A program made the position numbers and the translations under genes. From assembly GCA_963422595.1 (NCBI GenBank), contig OY730298.1, positions 1,612,001-1,676,000 on the forward strand: a stretch of 64,000 nt of DNA, read 5' to 3'. The DNA is from G963422595 sp963422595 (GTDB taxonomy: Bacteria > Pseudomonadota > Gammaproteobacteria > UBA4575). The notes under the pieces are model-generated. The model saw nothing but the letters and a program-made list of their open reading frames with translations, made no database searches and was not told where the DNA came from. This document shows, one piece after another, positions 36,001 to 44,230 of this stretch (position 1 is the stretch's first letter; each line of letters opens with the position of its first letter).

Positions 36001-36852
36001 CTTCTTTTTATTGCTATATTTAAGGTCTCGAAGTTTCAGCTTGCCATTAAAAGACCGTTCTGAAGACGGCCTGAGATCCGCCCAAATCTCAAAATCAGAT
36101 TCGCCTGAGTGGATTGCGGTTTGCAACTTTGGGAAAAAATTGCTCAGCCATTCAAGTTTGATATTTTGACCCTTTGTATAAAAACTTCCCGTCACTTCAT
36201 TTAAGCCATGACCAAAATCTTTTAAGTCCGCAACGAATACCATAGAATCGCCCAACATTTCAGGCAACAAAAAATTTGCGGCAATCTTAAAGCGATCTTT
36301 GCCAAGATCAAGCACAACGCTCGCACCATCAAAAAAATAATTTAAATTTTTAACCTCGTCTTTAATAGCAATCGCGCTATCCAGCAAACTTAAACGAATC
36401 CCGTTATCACTATCCAACTGAGTTCTTTTGCTAATTTTTTCACTAACGTCAATTCCGTTTAACACAATTCTCCGATCTATCGTTCGCATCGCCTCAAGGT
36501 TACTTCCAATCAACGTCAGTTGATGGAAATGAAACTTTTTTTGCATTAGGCTGTTGTAGACGTCTACCGAAAGAAGTGCTTTTTTTGCGAACAAAAGACG
36601 GTTTTGTTTAGAGGCATCGGCATATATCAACAAATCATCAACTGCAATAAATGGCGTATAGCCGTGCCAATCCACGCGTATGGTTTCTACACGCACTGGC
36701 TTCCCAATGATAGACGATATATGATCCTGCACCATAGGCAAGTAATGTTGGTAAAGTGACGGATAGCCACGTATAAAGCTCATTGTGATAGCCGCTATTA
36801 CTACAATGCCCGCGAATACGTGCCCACTGAATGATAATAATTTACGCCACAT
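33013..36852 (-). CDS. yhdP: YhdP family AsmA-like phospholipid transport protein
   Basis: A 1279-residue bridge-like protein with one N-terminal membrane helix (about 9-27) and a long beta-rich periplasmic body. The C-terminal block GQGGVTAKFNWPNTPYQFSVD through LIGLFNIAEISRRLSLDFSDFFSKGYVFD and ITVTPNVSGGLPWVGLIVGGPVG-type sequence is diagnostic of YhdP. In E. coli YhdP, TamB and YdbH carry phospholipids to the outer membrane. It follows rng in the usual order. Confidence 0.94.
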   Translation of the reverse strand: MWRKLLSFSGHVFAGIVVIAAITMSFIRGYPSLYQHYLPMVQDHISSIIGKPVRVETIRVDWHGYTPFIAVDDLLIYADASKQNRLLFAKKALLSVDVYNSLMQKKFHFHQLTLIGSNLEAMRTIDRRIVLNGIDVSEKISKRTQLDSDNGIRLSLLDSAIAIKDEVKNLNYFFDGASVVLDLGKDRFKIAANFLLPEMLGDSMVFVADLKDFGHGLNEVTGSFYTKGQNIKLEWLSNFFPKLQTAIHSGESDFEIWADLRPSSERSFNGKLKLRDLKYSNKKKSLPNVMVGKEITALETQFQIKSMEDNWRLALLNSTIRATGQEWPGRKYEMSCMDCSKPAFLITAALDYVDVTQLLATLQHFPIISARLQPLLIKTQVGGVFEDSSILARWHGTQLAQYMYRTSLQGATLLIPDRGLEILSLTGEMRGNHVQGSLTIEDSDMHIHASKIVDRTFRDQKAIGVVKWKHVNNGVIAALENTTLLANELNVNLQGSVHMNHGEAYADIQGQVSYAQITSIKKLLPYENMPPKLAKWLMNSVNGGALKTARLLFRGNPEHFPFEDHLGVFQVLASVEDGVLDYRTDWPGVHGINTDLEIRNRYLIINGYQGKILNSSINHVTATIEDVKLPRLVINGNARGPAGDVLDFLQQSALIPKNSQIPRHISVDGDIGLDLNLVFTLTGKLEKERIVNGIIEFQDTDLTVPSLSLPFKNLKGKLKLNRHGVEGQDLSADLYGLNFNADARSVENGRTLLTVTGNFNLDSHLTLTPHYEQVNKYIQGVAPVLVTINLPGFGRPGNDKSLEIGIDSDLTGTLITLPEPLRKESDDYKPLSISTRYQAGERHPLFVSFNNEAFMQVAFNQDVKGIPALELRMGDDQFDLPSQGLKISGIFDQLNVAAWQSVLQSLDQKSVIELSEIDIQAGNISAFDLDFENVDFQLQKNAQHWAGKIDSSIAKGKFDYPLNPDLTDIATGTFDYLKFGRPEKRITYTVDPRKLPALEIRARQFEFNGYAFDDMVLRTKPSSAGMVIDSLAGKGNDLQVTVTGVWEVGANEVHNTSLDIILATQNLHNSFTGLGFETSISKGQGGVTAKFNWPNTPYQFSVDSFLGSASIRFEDGEILSVDPGAGRLIGLFNIAEISRRLSLDFSDFFSKGYVFDKIRGDLVFKDANLTTDNLSIQGPSADILIEGRTGIAAKDYDQTVTVTPNVSGGLPWVGLIVGGPVGAIGTIVGGKIAETIGIDVDKVTEVKYAVTGSWDDPKVEPIKRTIAKVTPSIEGQHSP

Positions 36853-36879
36853 ACAACTGCACTAACTGGATCGTTTGGG

Positions 36880-38382
36880 TTATAAGGGGACTACATCAAA
36901 CTGCGCTTGCGAATAAAGGGACTCGACTTGCAACTTAATCGTTTTTCCAATGTAGTCTTCCAGCTCCGCGAGGCTCGTAGATTCTTCATCTAACAACAAG
37001 TCCACTACTGGTTGAGACGCCAAAACCAGTAACTCGTTCGTTTCGTATTGACGTGCCTCGCGCATGATTTCACGAAACAGTTCAAAACACACGGTCTCGG
37101 CCGTCTTGATATATCCCCGACCGGCGCAAGTAATGCACGACTCGCATAATATATGTTCTAAACTCTCGCGCGTGCGCTTACGCGTCATCTCAACCAAGCC
37201 CAAGGGGGATACATCACAGACCTGACTTCTGGCTCGATCTTTATCCAAAGTTTTTTCAAGTACACGCATGACTTGACGCTTATGTTCTTCATCTTCCATA
37301 TCAATGAAGTCAATAATAATAATGCCGCCGAGATTTCGTAGCCTGATTTGGCGCGCAATGGCCTGCGCCGCTTCCAAATTGGTCTTGTAGATCGTTTCCT
37401 CCAAATTTCGATGCCCTACAAAACCACCGGTATTAATATCAATTGTCGTCATCGCCTCGGTTTGATCAAATATAAGATGCCCACCTGACTTGAGAGTAAC
37501 TTTTCTCTGTAGTGCCTTTTGCAATTCATCTTCTATCGAGTAGAGATCAAATATTGGGCGGCTTCCTGAATAATGAGAAATTTTATTCATTAATTCAGGC
37601 ACAAGTCTTGCTGAAAATTCTCTTACATTTTCATACGTGGTGCGGGAATCGATGCGTATTATCTCAATATCTTCAATAGAAAGATCGCGCAAGGTACGAA
37701 CTGCGAGTGGAAGATCAGAATAAACTTTATCCACTGACAGACCACGATTTACCTTCTCAACAATCGTACCCCAAAGATTTAACAGAAATTGCAAATCTCG
37801 CCTTAGCTCTACTTCACCCACCCCTTCCGCCGCAGTGCGCAAAATACAACCGCAATCGGCATGCATATCTTCAAGTAGTAGCTTTGTTATCTCCGTTAAA
37901 CGCAGGCGCTCGCCTTCATCTTCTATGCGTGCGGAAAGTCGCACGTCGTTTGAATATGGCAACAACACCATATATCGCGAAGGAACCGTGATGTTGGTGG
38001 ATAGTCGCGCACCCTTGGTACCTAACTGGTCTTTTACCACCTGTACGAGTAGCTGCTGCCCTTCATGCAACAAGTTGGTAATGGGTTCAGTGTAAGGCTG
38101 TAAGATTGTCTCGTCTGCACAAGACTCAGACTGTCGACTTCTTGAGCTTTTAGGCAAATAGGCAACATCGGAGCTATGAATAAATGCGGCTTTTGGTAAG
38201 CCAATATCTACGAATGCCGCATCCATACCAGGCATTACCCTACTCACACAACCCTTGAATATATTACCCACTAAACCTTGCTTGTCGACGCGCTCAATCT
38301 GCACTTCCTGCAACATGCCATTTTCAACAATCGCAACGCGCGTTTCCTGAGGAGTTATATTGATAAGTATTTCTTCATTCAT
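36880..38382 (-). CDS. rng: Ribonuclease G
   Basis: Endoribonuclease for 16S rRNA 5' maturation and mRNA decay, 500 residues. Start chosen at ATG 38382 (MNEEILINITPQETRVA) with GAGAAG upstream. An S1 domain (GNIFKGCVSRVMPGMDAAFVDIG) is interrupted by a short insertion, then the catalytic part has FDQTEAMTTIDINTGGFVG with its two Asp and GGIIIIDFIDM. The zinc-link CxxC is in CESCITCAGRG. It lacks the long C-terminal scaffold of RNase E. Confidence 0.95.
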   Translation of the reverse strand: MNEEILINITPQETRVAIVENGMLQEVQIERVDKQGLVGNIFKGCVSRVMPGMDAAFVDIGLPKAAFIHSSDVAYLPKSSRSRQSESCADETILQPYTEPITNLLHEGQQLLVQVVKDQLGTKGARLSTNITVPSRYMVLLPYSNDVRLSARIEDEGERLRLTEITKLLLEDMHADCGCILRTAAEGVGEVELRRDLQFLLNLWGTIVEKVNRGLSVDKVYSDLPLAVRTLRDLSIEDIEIIRIDSRTTYENVREFSARLVPELMNKISHYSGSRPIFDLYSIEDELQKALQRKVTLKSGGHLIFDQTEAMTTIDINTGGFVGHRNLEETIYKTNLEAAQAIARQIRLRNLGGIIIIDFIDMEDEEHKRQVMRVLEKTLDKDRARSQVCDVSPLGLVEMTRKRTRESLEHILCESCITCAGRGYIKTAETVCFELFREIMREARQYETNELLVLASQPVVDLLLDEESTSLAELEDYIGKTIKLQVESLYSQAQFDVVPL

Positions 38383-38432
38383 AGTTATACTTCTCAACGA
38401 GATATAGGCTTGCTGGTAATAATGCGTGCAAT

Positions 38433-38719
38433 TCAGGTAGAAACCACTACGCCAGTATAACTGCCGATCGCGTGTTAAATGAAGGTAATTGCAAAACCCC
38501 AGATAGCCTTTGCCCTATTGTATGGCTCCCGCACCCAACAACGTGCTCGTAACTTATCAGCAGTAATATCCCCAGACTCCACACGTGCGACCACTGGCGA
38601 CTCGTACACCCATCCTTTCGTCCACAAACACAAACCCGTCAGCACCCGATGTTCACGGCCAGCAAGCATTAACGCGCTATGTTCTGCATCTGGTCTGTTA
38701 GCAGGTTTATTTATAATCA
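38433..38719 (-). pseudogene. maf: Decayed maf (nucleoside triphosphate pyrophosphatase) remnant
   Basis: The minus strand encodes Maf-like sequence without the first 75 or so residues: KPANRPDAEHSALMLAGREH then RVLTGLCLW resembles the KPRDAEHAAQML...HQVMTAVAL part of Maf. Further on come NRAKAIWGFAITFI, an in-frame TAA at 38475, and HAIGSYTGVVVST, matching the Maf end GSY-x-x-VVGLPL. The SGSPRR nucleotide motif and catalytic Asp region are absent, and a TGA at 38433 ends the remnant. It abuts the rlmH stop and sits between rlmH and rng, the normal place of maf. Confidence 0.82.
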
Positions 38720-39190
38720 TTATGCCCGATGATATGGATGACCCTGAATAATAGTCCATGCACGATATAACTGCTCAACAAGCAGAACACGCACCAGCAT
38801 ATGTGGCAGTGTCAATGCAGATACCGACCACACCGCATCAGCCTGATCTAAAAATTCCTCAGTCAACCCATCTGGCCCGCCGATATAAAATGTGACCACG
38901 GGAGAAGATTGCAGCCAGTGCCTGAGCTTTATAGCAAGCCGACCAGTGCTCCATTGTTCACCACGTTCATCCAACGCGATTCGCAAGCTATTTTTTGGGG
39001 TATTCCTGATTAAAAGTTCTTGTTCCCGCATCTGTATTTGTTTGATAGTTTGGTTTTTTGCGCGCCTGCCAGTTGCAAGAGTAAGAATTTTTATTTTGCA
39101 CTCTCCCGGCATGCGAGCGATATATTGATTAACGCCGGATTCAATCCATGACAGTGTCTTTTCCCCGGCAGTCAATATAAAGATTTGCAC
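38720..39190 (-). CDS. rlmH: 23S rRNA (pseudouridine-1915-N3)-methyltransferase RlmH
   Basis: SPOUT methyltransferase for helix 69, about 156 residues from GTG 39190, the usual length. Motifs: TFYIGGPDGL (SAM knot), WSVSALTLPHMLVRVLLVEQLYRAW and the C-terminal GHPYHR. A TTG at 39220 would add ten residues with no family support. The C-terminus is intact even though the neighbouring maf remnant begins at its stop. Confidence 0.94.
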   Translation of the reverse strand: MQIFILTAGEKTLSWIESGVNQYIARMPGECKIKILTLATGRRAKNQTIKQIQMREQELLIRNTPKNSLRIALDERGEQWSTGRLAIKLRHWLQSSPVVTFYIGGPDGLTEEFLDQADAVWSVSALTLPHMLVRVLLVEQLYRAWTIIQGHPYHRA

Positions 39191-39234
39191 AATCCTATGA
39201 TTGAAAAAATCAGCCAGCAAACGAGCTATAGAGC

Positions 39235-39564
39235 CTATTCACGATCGCTTCCGACTTGCCAAAGTTTTTCCAGCCCATAAAAATTACGGGTTTCTTCTAA
39301 CATGACGTGTACGATCACGTCGTATAAATCAATCAATACCCAAGCGCGGTCCCGCTCAACTCCTAAAATTTCCAAGCCTTGTTGCTTCGCATCCAGCACC
39401 AATCGATCCATCAGCGATTTAACGTGACGATCTGAAGTACCAGTAACAACAATCATGGCATCAAAAACATCACTCTTCCCACGCGTGTCTATCAGGATAA
39501 TATCTTTACCTTTTAAGCTCTCTAACGCATTGATAGCAATTTTTACTGTGTGGTTATTTTCCAT
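39235..39564 (-). CDS. rsfS: Ribosomal silencing factor RsfS
   Basis: Binds uL14 and blocks subunit joining during starvation. It has 109 residues from ATG 39564; two TTG codons before it are possible but less likely. Family blocks: KGKDIILIDTRGKSDVFDAM, VTGTSDRHVKSLMD and RDRAWVLIDLYDVIVHVMLEETRNFYGLEKLW. It lies 11 bases after nadD and before rlmH, the standard order. Confidence 0.95.
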   Translation of the reverse strand: MENNHTVKIAINALESLKGKDIILIDTRGKSDVFDAMIVVTGTSDRHVKSLMDRLVLDAKQQGLEILGVERDRAWVLIDLYDVIVHVMLEETRNFYGLEKLWQVGSDRE

Positions 39565-39575
39565 CAACAAAACGA

Positions 39576-40205
39576 CTATTGATATAAATTATGCATACGA
39601 ATATAGCTCCATACATTTCCTGGCAACAGATATCTGGGCTGTTCACCCGCGGCCACGCAACTACGGATAGCCGTAGATGAAATATCAATTTTTTCTTCAT
39701 CGCTCAGATATATATGGCCGTTTGACGCTTCAGCGAGTTGCAAGATGTCACCTGTTATACAGGTATCGTATAGCTCTTTTTCACACCCTTCTTCAGGAAG
39801 CTTATACCCGGGCCGCTGTAACAGCATTATGTGGCAGTAGGACAAAATCTCGTCATATTTATACCACTCACAAAAACTTAAAAAAGCATCAACTCCTACA
39901 ATCAAAACCAACGCTTTTTGAGTCCCAGCTTCATCACGTAACTGCATCAGGGTATCTATTGTATAAGACGGGCCGGATCGCCTTAACTCCCGATCATCGG
40001 CAACCAGTTTCGCATGCGCATCGGTGACTAACTTCAGCATTTCCCATCGATGCTGAAGTTCCGCATAAACTTCCTGCTTGCCAGGAGACTGTTGACAAGG
40101 TATGCATCGAACGTGCTCAAAATCAAAACTTTTTAACAACGCCAGCACTGACTTTATATGACCAAAATGGATTGGATCAAAGGTACCACCAAATATCCCT
40201 AGCAC
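39576..40205 (-). CDS. nadD: Nicotinate-nucleotide adenylyltransferase NadD
   Basis: Forms deamido-NAD from nicotinate mononucleotide and ATP, 209 residues. The nucleotidyltransferase motif GIFGGTFDPIHFGHIKSV is at the N-terminus, RRSGPSYTIDTL in the middle and ISSTAIRSCVAAGE (ISSTxIR) at the C-terminus. It follows proA by 45 bases. Confidence 0.96.
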   Translation of the reverse strand: MLGIFGGTFDPIHFGHIKSVLALLKSFDFEHVRCIPCQQSPGKQEVYAELQHRWEMLKLVTDAHAKLVADDRELRRSGPSYTIDTLMQLRDEAGTQKALVLIVGVDAFLSFCEWYKYDEILSYCHIMLLQRPGYKLPEEGCEKELYDTCITGDILQLAEASNGHIYLSDEEKIDISSTAIRSCVAAGEQPRYLLPGNVWSYIRMHNLYQ

Positions 40206-40250
40206 ATGCTTCCCCTAAACGCGCTTAGGAAACGCACCATACAATTGGCC

Positions 40251-41534
40251 CTATTCACGAATATTTCCACTTCCAAAAACTACAAACTTTCGCGTGGTAA
40301 GCCCCTCAAGACCGACCGGGCCTCGAGCATGTAATTTATCCGTACTGATGCCAATTTCCGCGCCCAATCCATATTCAAACCCATCTGCAAAACGTGTAGA
40401 AGCATTTACCATGACTGAACTCGAATCCACTTTGCGCAAAAACTGCTGCGCAACAGCATCATTTTCCGTGACAATCGCATCGGTGTGATGAGAACCATAC
40501 TTATCAATATGTTCAATCGCCTGTGAAAGTCCATCCACAACACGGACTGCCAGCACCGGACCCAGGTACTCCTGATACCAATCCCGCTCCGATGCCTTAC
40601 ATACATCCGGCAACACCAGGCAGGTGCGACCACAACCAAGTAGCTCTACTCCCTTAAGGTCAAACTGTTGTTTAAGCTGCGGCAATACTTGGTCGGCAAT
40701 GGCATTGTCTATCAATAACGTCTCCATGGCATTACAAACACCAAAGCGTTGCGCTTTAGCATTAACCGCAATATCCACGGACATGCCTATATCCGCGTCC
40801 TCATGTATATAAACGTGGCATACGCCATCAAGGTGTTTAATCAATGGAATCCGTGAATCCTGTGTTATACGTTCAACTAAGCCTTTCCCTCCACGTGGAA
40901 TAACGATATCAATGTGCTCATCTGCTTGTAATAAAGCCTTGACGGCACGACGATGCGGGGTATTGATCACTTGCACAACATCTTCGGGAAGGCCAGCTTC
41001 GACCAATCCCGCATGGATACAAGCAGCGATGGCGCGATTAGAGTGTATGGCCTCGGAACCACCACGCAAAATGGTTGCATTCCCTGATTTAATACATAAA
41101 GCAGCCGCATCTGCCGTTACATTAGGGCGCGACTCATAAATAATCAGGATTACACCAAGCGGTACCCGCATCCTGCCAACCTTTATCCCGCTAGGTTGTA
41201 ATTTCATCTCGGTAACCTTACCGACTACATCAGGCAAAGCTGCCACTTTTCGTAACCCTTCCGCCATGGCCTGTATACGCGCATCATTCAGTTCAAGACG
41301 CTCCAGCAAAGCATCAGTAAGCCCGCTTTGCTTGCCTGCTTCCAAATCCCGTTTATTCTGTTGCTTAAGTAGCTTGCCTGATGCAAGTATCTGCTCCGCA
41401 ATGGACAACAGTGCCTGATTTTTTTTATCCGTGCCGACACTGGCGATGTGCCGACTTGCCGATGCGGCGCGCTGCACGACGTCAATCACGTAGCTGTCAA
41501 TGGAGTCGGCTTGATCTTCTACAGGCATGTCCAT
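40251..41534 (-). CDS. proA: Gamma-glutamyl phosphate reductase ProA
   Basis: NADPH-dependent second step of proline synthesis, 427 residues. Motifs: LGVILIIYESRPNVTADAAALC, SGNATILRGGSEA, and the catalytic Cys in KAQRFGVCNAMETLL. VDSSSVMVNASTRFADGFEYGLGAEIGIST completes the family pattern. The sequence begins with about eleven extra residues before the conserved part; ATG 41534 or 41528 may be used. Its insertion between holA and nadD is seen in several gammaproteobacteria. Confidence 0.96.
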   Translation of the reverse strand: MDMPVEDQADSIDSYVIDVVQRAASASRHIASVGTDKKNQALLSIAEQILASGKLLKQQNKRDLEAGKQSGLTDALLERLELNDARIQAMAEGLRKVAALPDVVGKVTEMKLQPSGIKVGRMRVPLGVILIIYESRPNVTADAAALCIKSGNATILRGGSEAIHSNRAIAACIHAGLVEAGLPEDVVQVINTPHRRAVKALLQADEHIDIVIPRGGKGLVERITQDSRIPLIKHLDGVCHVYIHEDADIGMSVDIAVNAKAQRFGVCNAMETLLIDNAIADQVLPQLKQQFDLKGVELLGCGRTCLVLPDVCKASERDWYQEYLGPVLAVRVVDGLSQAIEHIDKYGSHHTDAIVTENDAVAQQFLRKVDSSSVMVNASTRFADGFEYGLGAEIGISTDKLHARGPVGLEGLTTRKFVVFGSGNIRE

Positions 41535-41613
41535 ATCAAAACGTCATTTCCAGTTTACATGTAAGTAATGCAGTCCTGTTTAAATCATTATGTGCCTGTT
41601 ATGCGGTTTTTAT

Positions 41614-42618
41614 TCACCGCGCGCAAGTTGCAGCAATGCCCAGTTGCAGCAACTCATGCCAGGGGTTGCCGTCCGCACGCCCTTTTATCACACGGTCTAC
41701 CCAAGCGCACTGTTTGAGCAGGTCTGAAGGCTCAGAGTGCCCTCCTTCACTACATACACCAATGCTTTGCTGATACATGAGGGTCTGTCGGGCCAGTCTA
41801 TCGTGCCGACGCGGCTGCCTGCGCCTGGAAATTGTATTCTCTATTGCCACTATCTTTCTGACTTGTTCCGTAAGCCCCCACAACAATAGCGGCAGCGCAA
41901 CATCCTCCTTTTTGAGCCCATGTAACACACGAATCAGGCGCGATGCGTCTTTTTTTGTCACCGCGCCAGTTAGTTCATTTAATGAGTAATGGCTGCTGTT
42001 CGTTAATGCCGCACTGATGGCCTGCAAATCCAAGTCTTTGGTCTGACTGATTAAGGCAAGCTTTTCAACTTCCTGCATCGCGGCAAGTAAGTTTCCCTCA
42101 GCCTGTCGCGCGATCAGGGCGACAATATCACTGGTGACTGAAAACCCCTTGGAATTCAGTTCTTGCCTGATCCAATCCTGCGTTTCTGTCTCGTTGGGTG
42201 ACCATACGCGCAGTATTCCACCGGCCATGTCAATGGCTTTAGCCCATGCGGAATTCAAAGTGCGGCGATCCATTCTCGGCGCCCGGAGCAATAGCATAAC
42301 GTCTTGGTGCAGGTGTTCAACAAAATTTACGATGACCTTTGAACCCTCCGCATCAAGCTTACCCGTGGGGATGCGTAAATCAATTAAAACCCGATCACTG
42401 AACAATGATAGATTATCTTTCGCAACCTTCACCTCACACCAATCGAATTCCGGCTCGACGACAAATATCTTGCGATCACTAAAACCTGACTTGTTGGCAT
42501 AGGCGCAAAACGTATCGGCCGCCCGCATATGCTGATACGGCTCATCACCACTGATAAGCAAAACCGATATTGACAGGCGATTGAGATAACCTTCGAGTTG
42601 AGAAAACCGAATCTGCAT
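41614..42618 (-). CDS. holA: DNA polymerase III delta subunit HolA
   Basis: Clamp-loader subunit that opens the beta clamp, 334 residues. It has the family pattern VLLISGDEPYQHMRAADTF, VMLLLRAPRMDRRTLNSAW, ARQAEGNLLAAMQEVEKLAL and LLWGLTEQVRKI. It normally follows lptE directly; here a plus-strand dehydrogenase gene lies between them. Confidence 0.94.
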   Translation of the reverse strand: MQIRFSQLEGYLNRLSISVLLISGDEPYQHMRAADTFCAYANKSGFSDRKIFVVEPEFDWCEVKVAKDNLSLFSDRVLIDLRIPTGKLDAEGSKVIVNFVEHLHQDVMLLLRAPRMDRRTLNSAWAKAIDMAGGILRVWSPNETETQDWIRQELNSKGFSVTSDIVALIARQAEGNLLAAMQEVEKLALISQTKDLDLQAISAALTNSSHYSLNELTGAVTKKDASRLIRVLHGLKKEDVALPLLLWGLTEQVRKIVAIENTISRRRQPRRHDRLARQTLMYQQSIGVCSEGGHSEPSDLLKQCAWVDRVIKGRADGNPWHELLQLGIAATCAR

Positions 42619-42799
42619 AGAGATTAACCTCGGGTAATAACGTTCAACACCAGATCAGGGACTATAGGGTACACGCAAGCCGACAAATGGCGCAATGCCG
42701 AAGATCAGGTGGTTGCATTATGGCGTTCCGATTAGTCGCTATTGTTAAGCAAAACCTTCATACTGGCGTTGCTGAAGTAAAATTACCAAACCCGACACC

Positions 42800-43687
42800 A
42801 TGAGTTCAAATAGAATAGGCATTATCGGCCTGGGCATTATGGGCAACCCCATGGCGATGAATTTGTTACGGGCAAATTACAGGCTGGGCCTATACGCGCG
42901 CCGAAACAGCTCTTTACAGCCCTTTGAAGCGCATGATGTAGAAATATTTAAGACGCCAGCGGAATTAGCGCGGCACTGCGCAATCACTATCACTATGGTC
43001 TCGGACACTGCCGATGTAGTAGAGATACTCACCGGTATCACTGGCACTATTCATGGTGCTGTTACAGGACATATCGTCATTGACATGAGTACGATCTGCC
43101 CCAAAGTAACACGGCGGCTGGCACAACAACTTGGTGAGAAAAACATCGGGATGCTTGATGCTCCAGTATCCGGCGGTGAACAGGGCGCCACCAGTGGCAG
43201 CTTGTCAATAATGGTTGGTGGAGACCCCAGGATATTCAATCAGGCCCTGCCGATATTACAATGCTTAGGTAAAAACATTATTCACGTCGGCGGCCATGGC
43301 GCCGGACAGGTAACCAAGGCTTGTAATCAAATCCTGGTGGCGCAAACCATATCAGCGGTTGCGGAGGCCTTTTTGTTGGCTAAATCTTCAGGCGTTGATC
43401 CAAACAAGGTGCGCGATGCCTTGCTTGGCGGTTTCGCTTACAGCAAAATTTTAGAAGTGCACGGCAAGCGCATGCTTGAGCATACCTACCAACCGGGATT
43501 CAAGGCCAGGTTACATCATAAAGATATGGATATCGCGCTCAATAGCGCAAAGGAAAACAATATATCCATACCCGGGTCTGAACTCGCGTACAGGTATTTA
43601 CAAAAGATCGTTAACCACGGAGATGGTAACCTCGACTCCGCCGCCATCGCCAAAGTGATTCTCGGGGAAATAACCGAAGGGTGTTGA
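42800..43687 (+). CDS. NAD(P)-dependent 3-hydroxyacid dehydrogenase (GarR/HIBADH family)
   Basis: A 295-residue enzyme. Rossmann motif GIIGLGIMGNPMAMNLL, substrate motif DAPVSGGEQGATSGSL, and the catalytic Lys in GAGQVTKACNQ mark the beta-hydroxyacid dehydrogenase family. 2-hydroxy-3-oxopropionate (tartronate semialdehyde) reductase is the closest pattern; 3-hydroxyisobutyrate dehydrogenase is possible. No strong ribosome site precedes the ATG. It is the only plus-strand gene between 29 and 54 kb and splits the usual lptE-holA pair, so it is probably an insertion. Confidence 0.88.
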   Translation: MSSNRIGIIGLGIMGNPMAMNLLRANYRLGLYARRNSSLQPFEAHDVEIFKTPAELARHCAITITMVSDTADVVEILTGITGTIHGAVTGHIVIDMSTICPKVTRRLAQQLGEKNIGMLDAPVSGGEQGATSGSLSIMVGGDPRIFNQALPILQCLGKNIIHVGGHGAGQVTKACNQILVAQTISAVAEAFLLAKSSGVDPNKVRDALLGGFAYSKILEVHGKRMLEHTYQPGFKARLHHKDMDIALNSAKENNISIPGSELAYRYLQKIVNHGDGNLDSAAIAKVILGEITEGC

Positions 43688-43713
43688 CTAGGCTAAATTC
43701 CGGCACCAGGCAA

Positions 43714-44220
43714 TCAATTTTCAATGGTTTGTAACCGATAAACAATAAATTTTGCCGCATCTCTTCGCATTTCACTAAATAGCTTTTGCTCTTCTTCATC
43801 TGCGCCCAATAGATCGCGTTTATCAAAGATAAAGTCCCGACTGAAACGAATGCTTTTTTCGCGCAGTAAATAACTGTTATCGGGTCTCTTTGTGTCGAAA
43901 GTCACGTGCAAAATGAGTTCAAATTCCCGAGCTTTGCCATCGCTATCCACAGACAGTACGATTTTTTCAGTTTTCTCCGACAGAATATTGACCAAAGCTG
44001 CCGCCTGGTCTATTCCAACTACGTCAATCCGCCTCAACCGCAAATCTTCTTCAATGAAACGCACTAACTCACCGCTCGAAGCAACGCCTTGTACGGAAGC
44101 GTTGGCTAAATTACTCACATACCCGCCGCCAGATCCAGCCAGATGAAATCCGCAAGCAGGCAATATGCTCAACAAAGCTGAAAGAAAAAGAATTTTACTT
44201 TTACGAATGTGAATGATCAT
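43714..44220 (-). CDS. lptE: LPS-assembly lipoprotein LptE
   Basis: Outer-membrane lipoprotein that plugs LptD and helps insert lipopolysaccharide, 168 residues. Signal with lipobox LPAC near residue 23, then CGFHLAGSG at the mature start, typical of LptE. A Phe/Arg-rich middle part (REKSIRFSRDFIFDKRDLLG) and the C-terminal EMRRDAAKFIVYRL are as in the family. It lies ten bases after leuS. Confidence 0.93.
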   Translation of the reverse strand: MIIHIRKSKILFLSALLSILPACGFHLAGSGGGYVSNLANASVQGVASSGELVRFIEEDLRLRRIDVVGIDQAAALVNILSEKTEKIVLSVDSDGKAREFELILHVTFDTKRPDNSYLLREKSIRFSRDFIFDKRDLLGADEEEQKLFSEMRRDAAKFIVYRLQTIEN

Positions 44221-44230
44221 AATAAATTAC

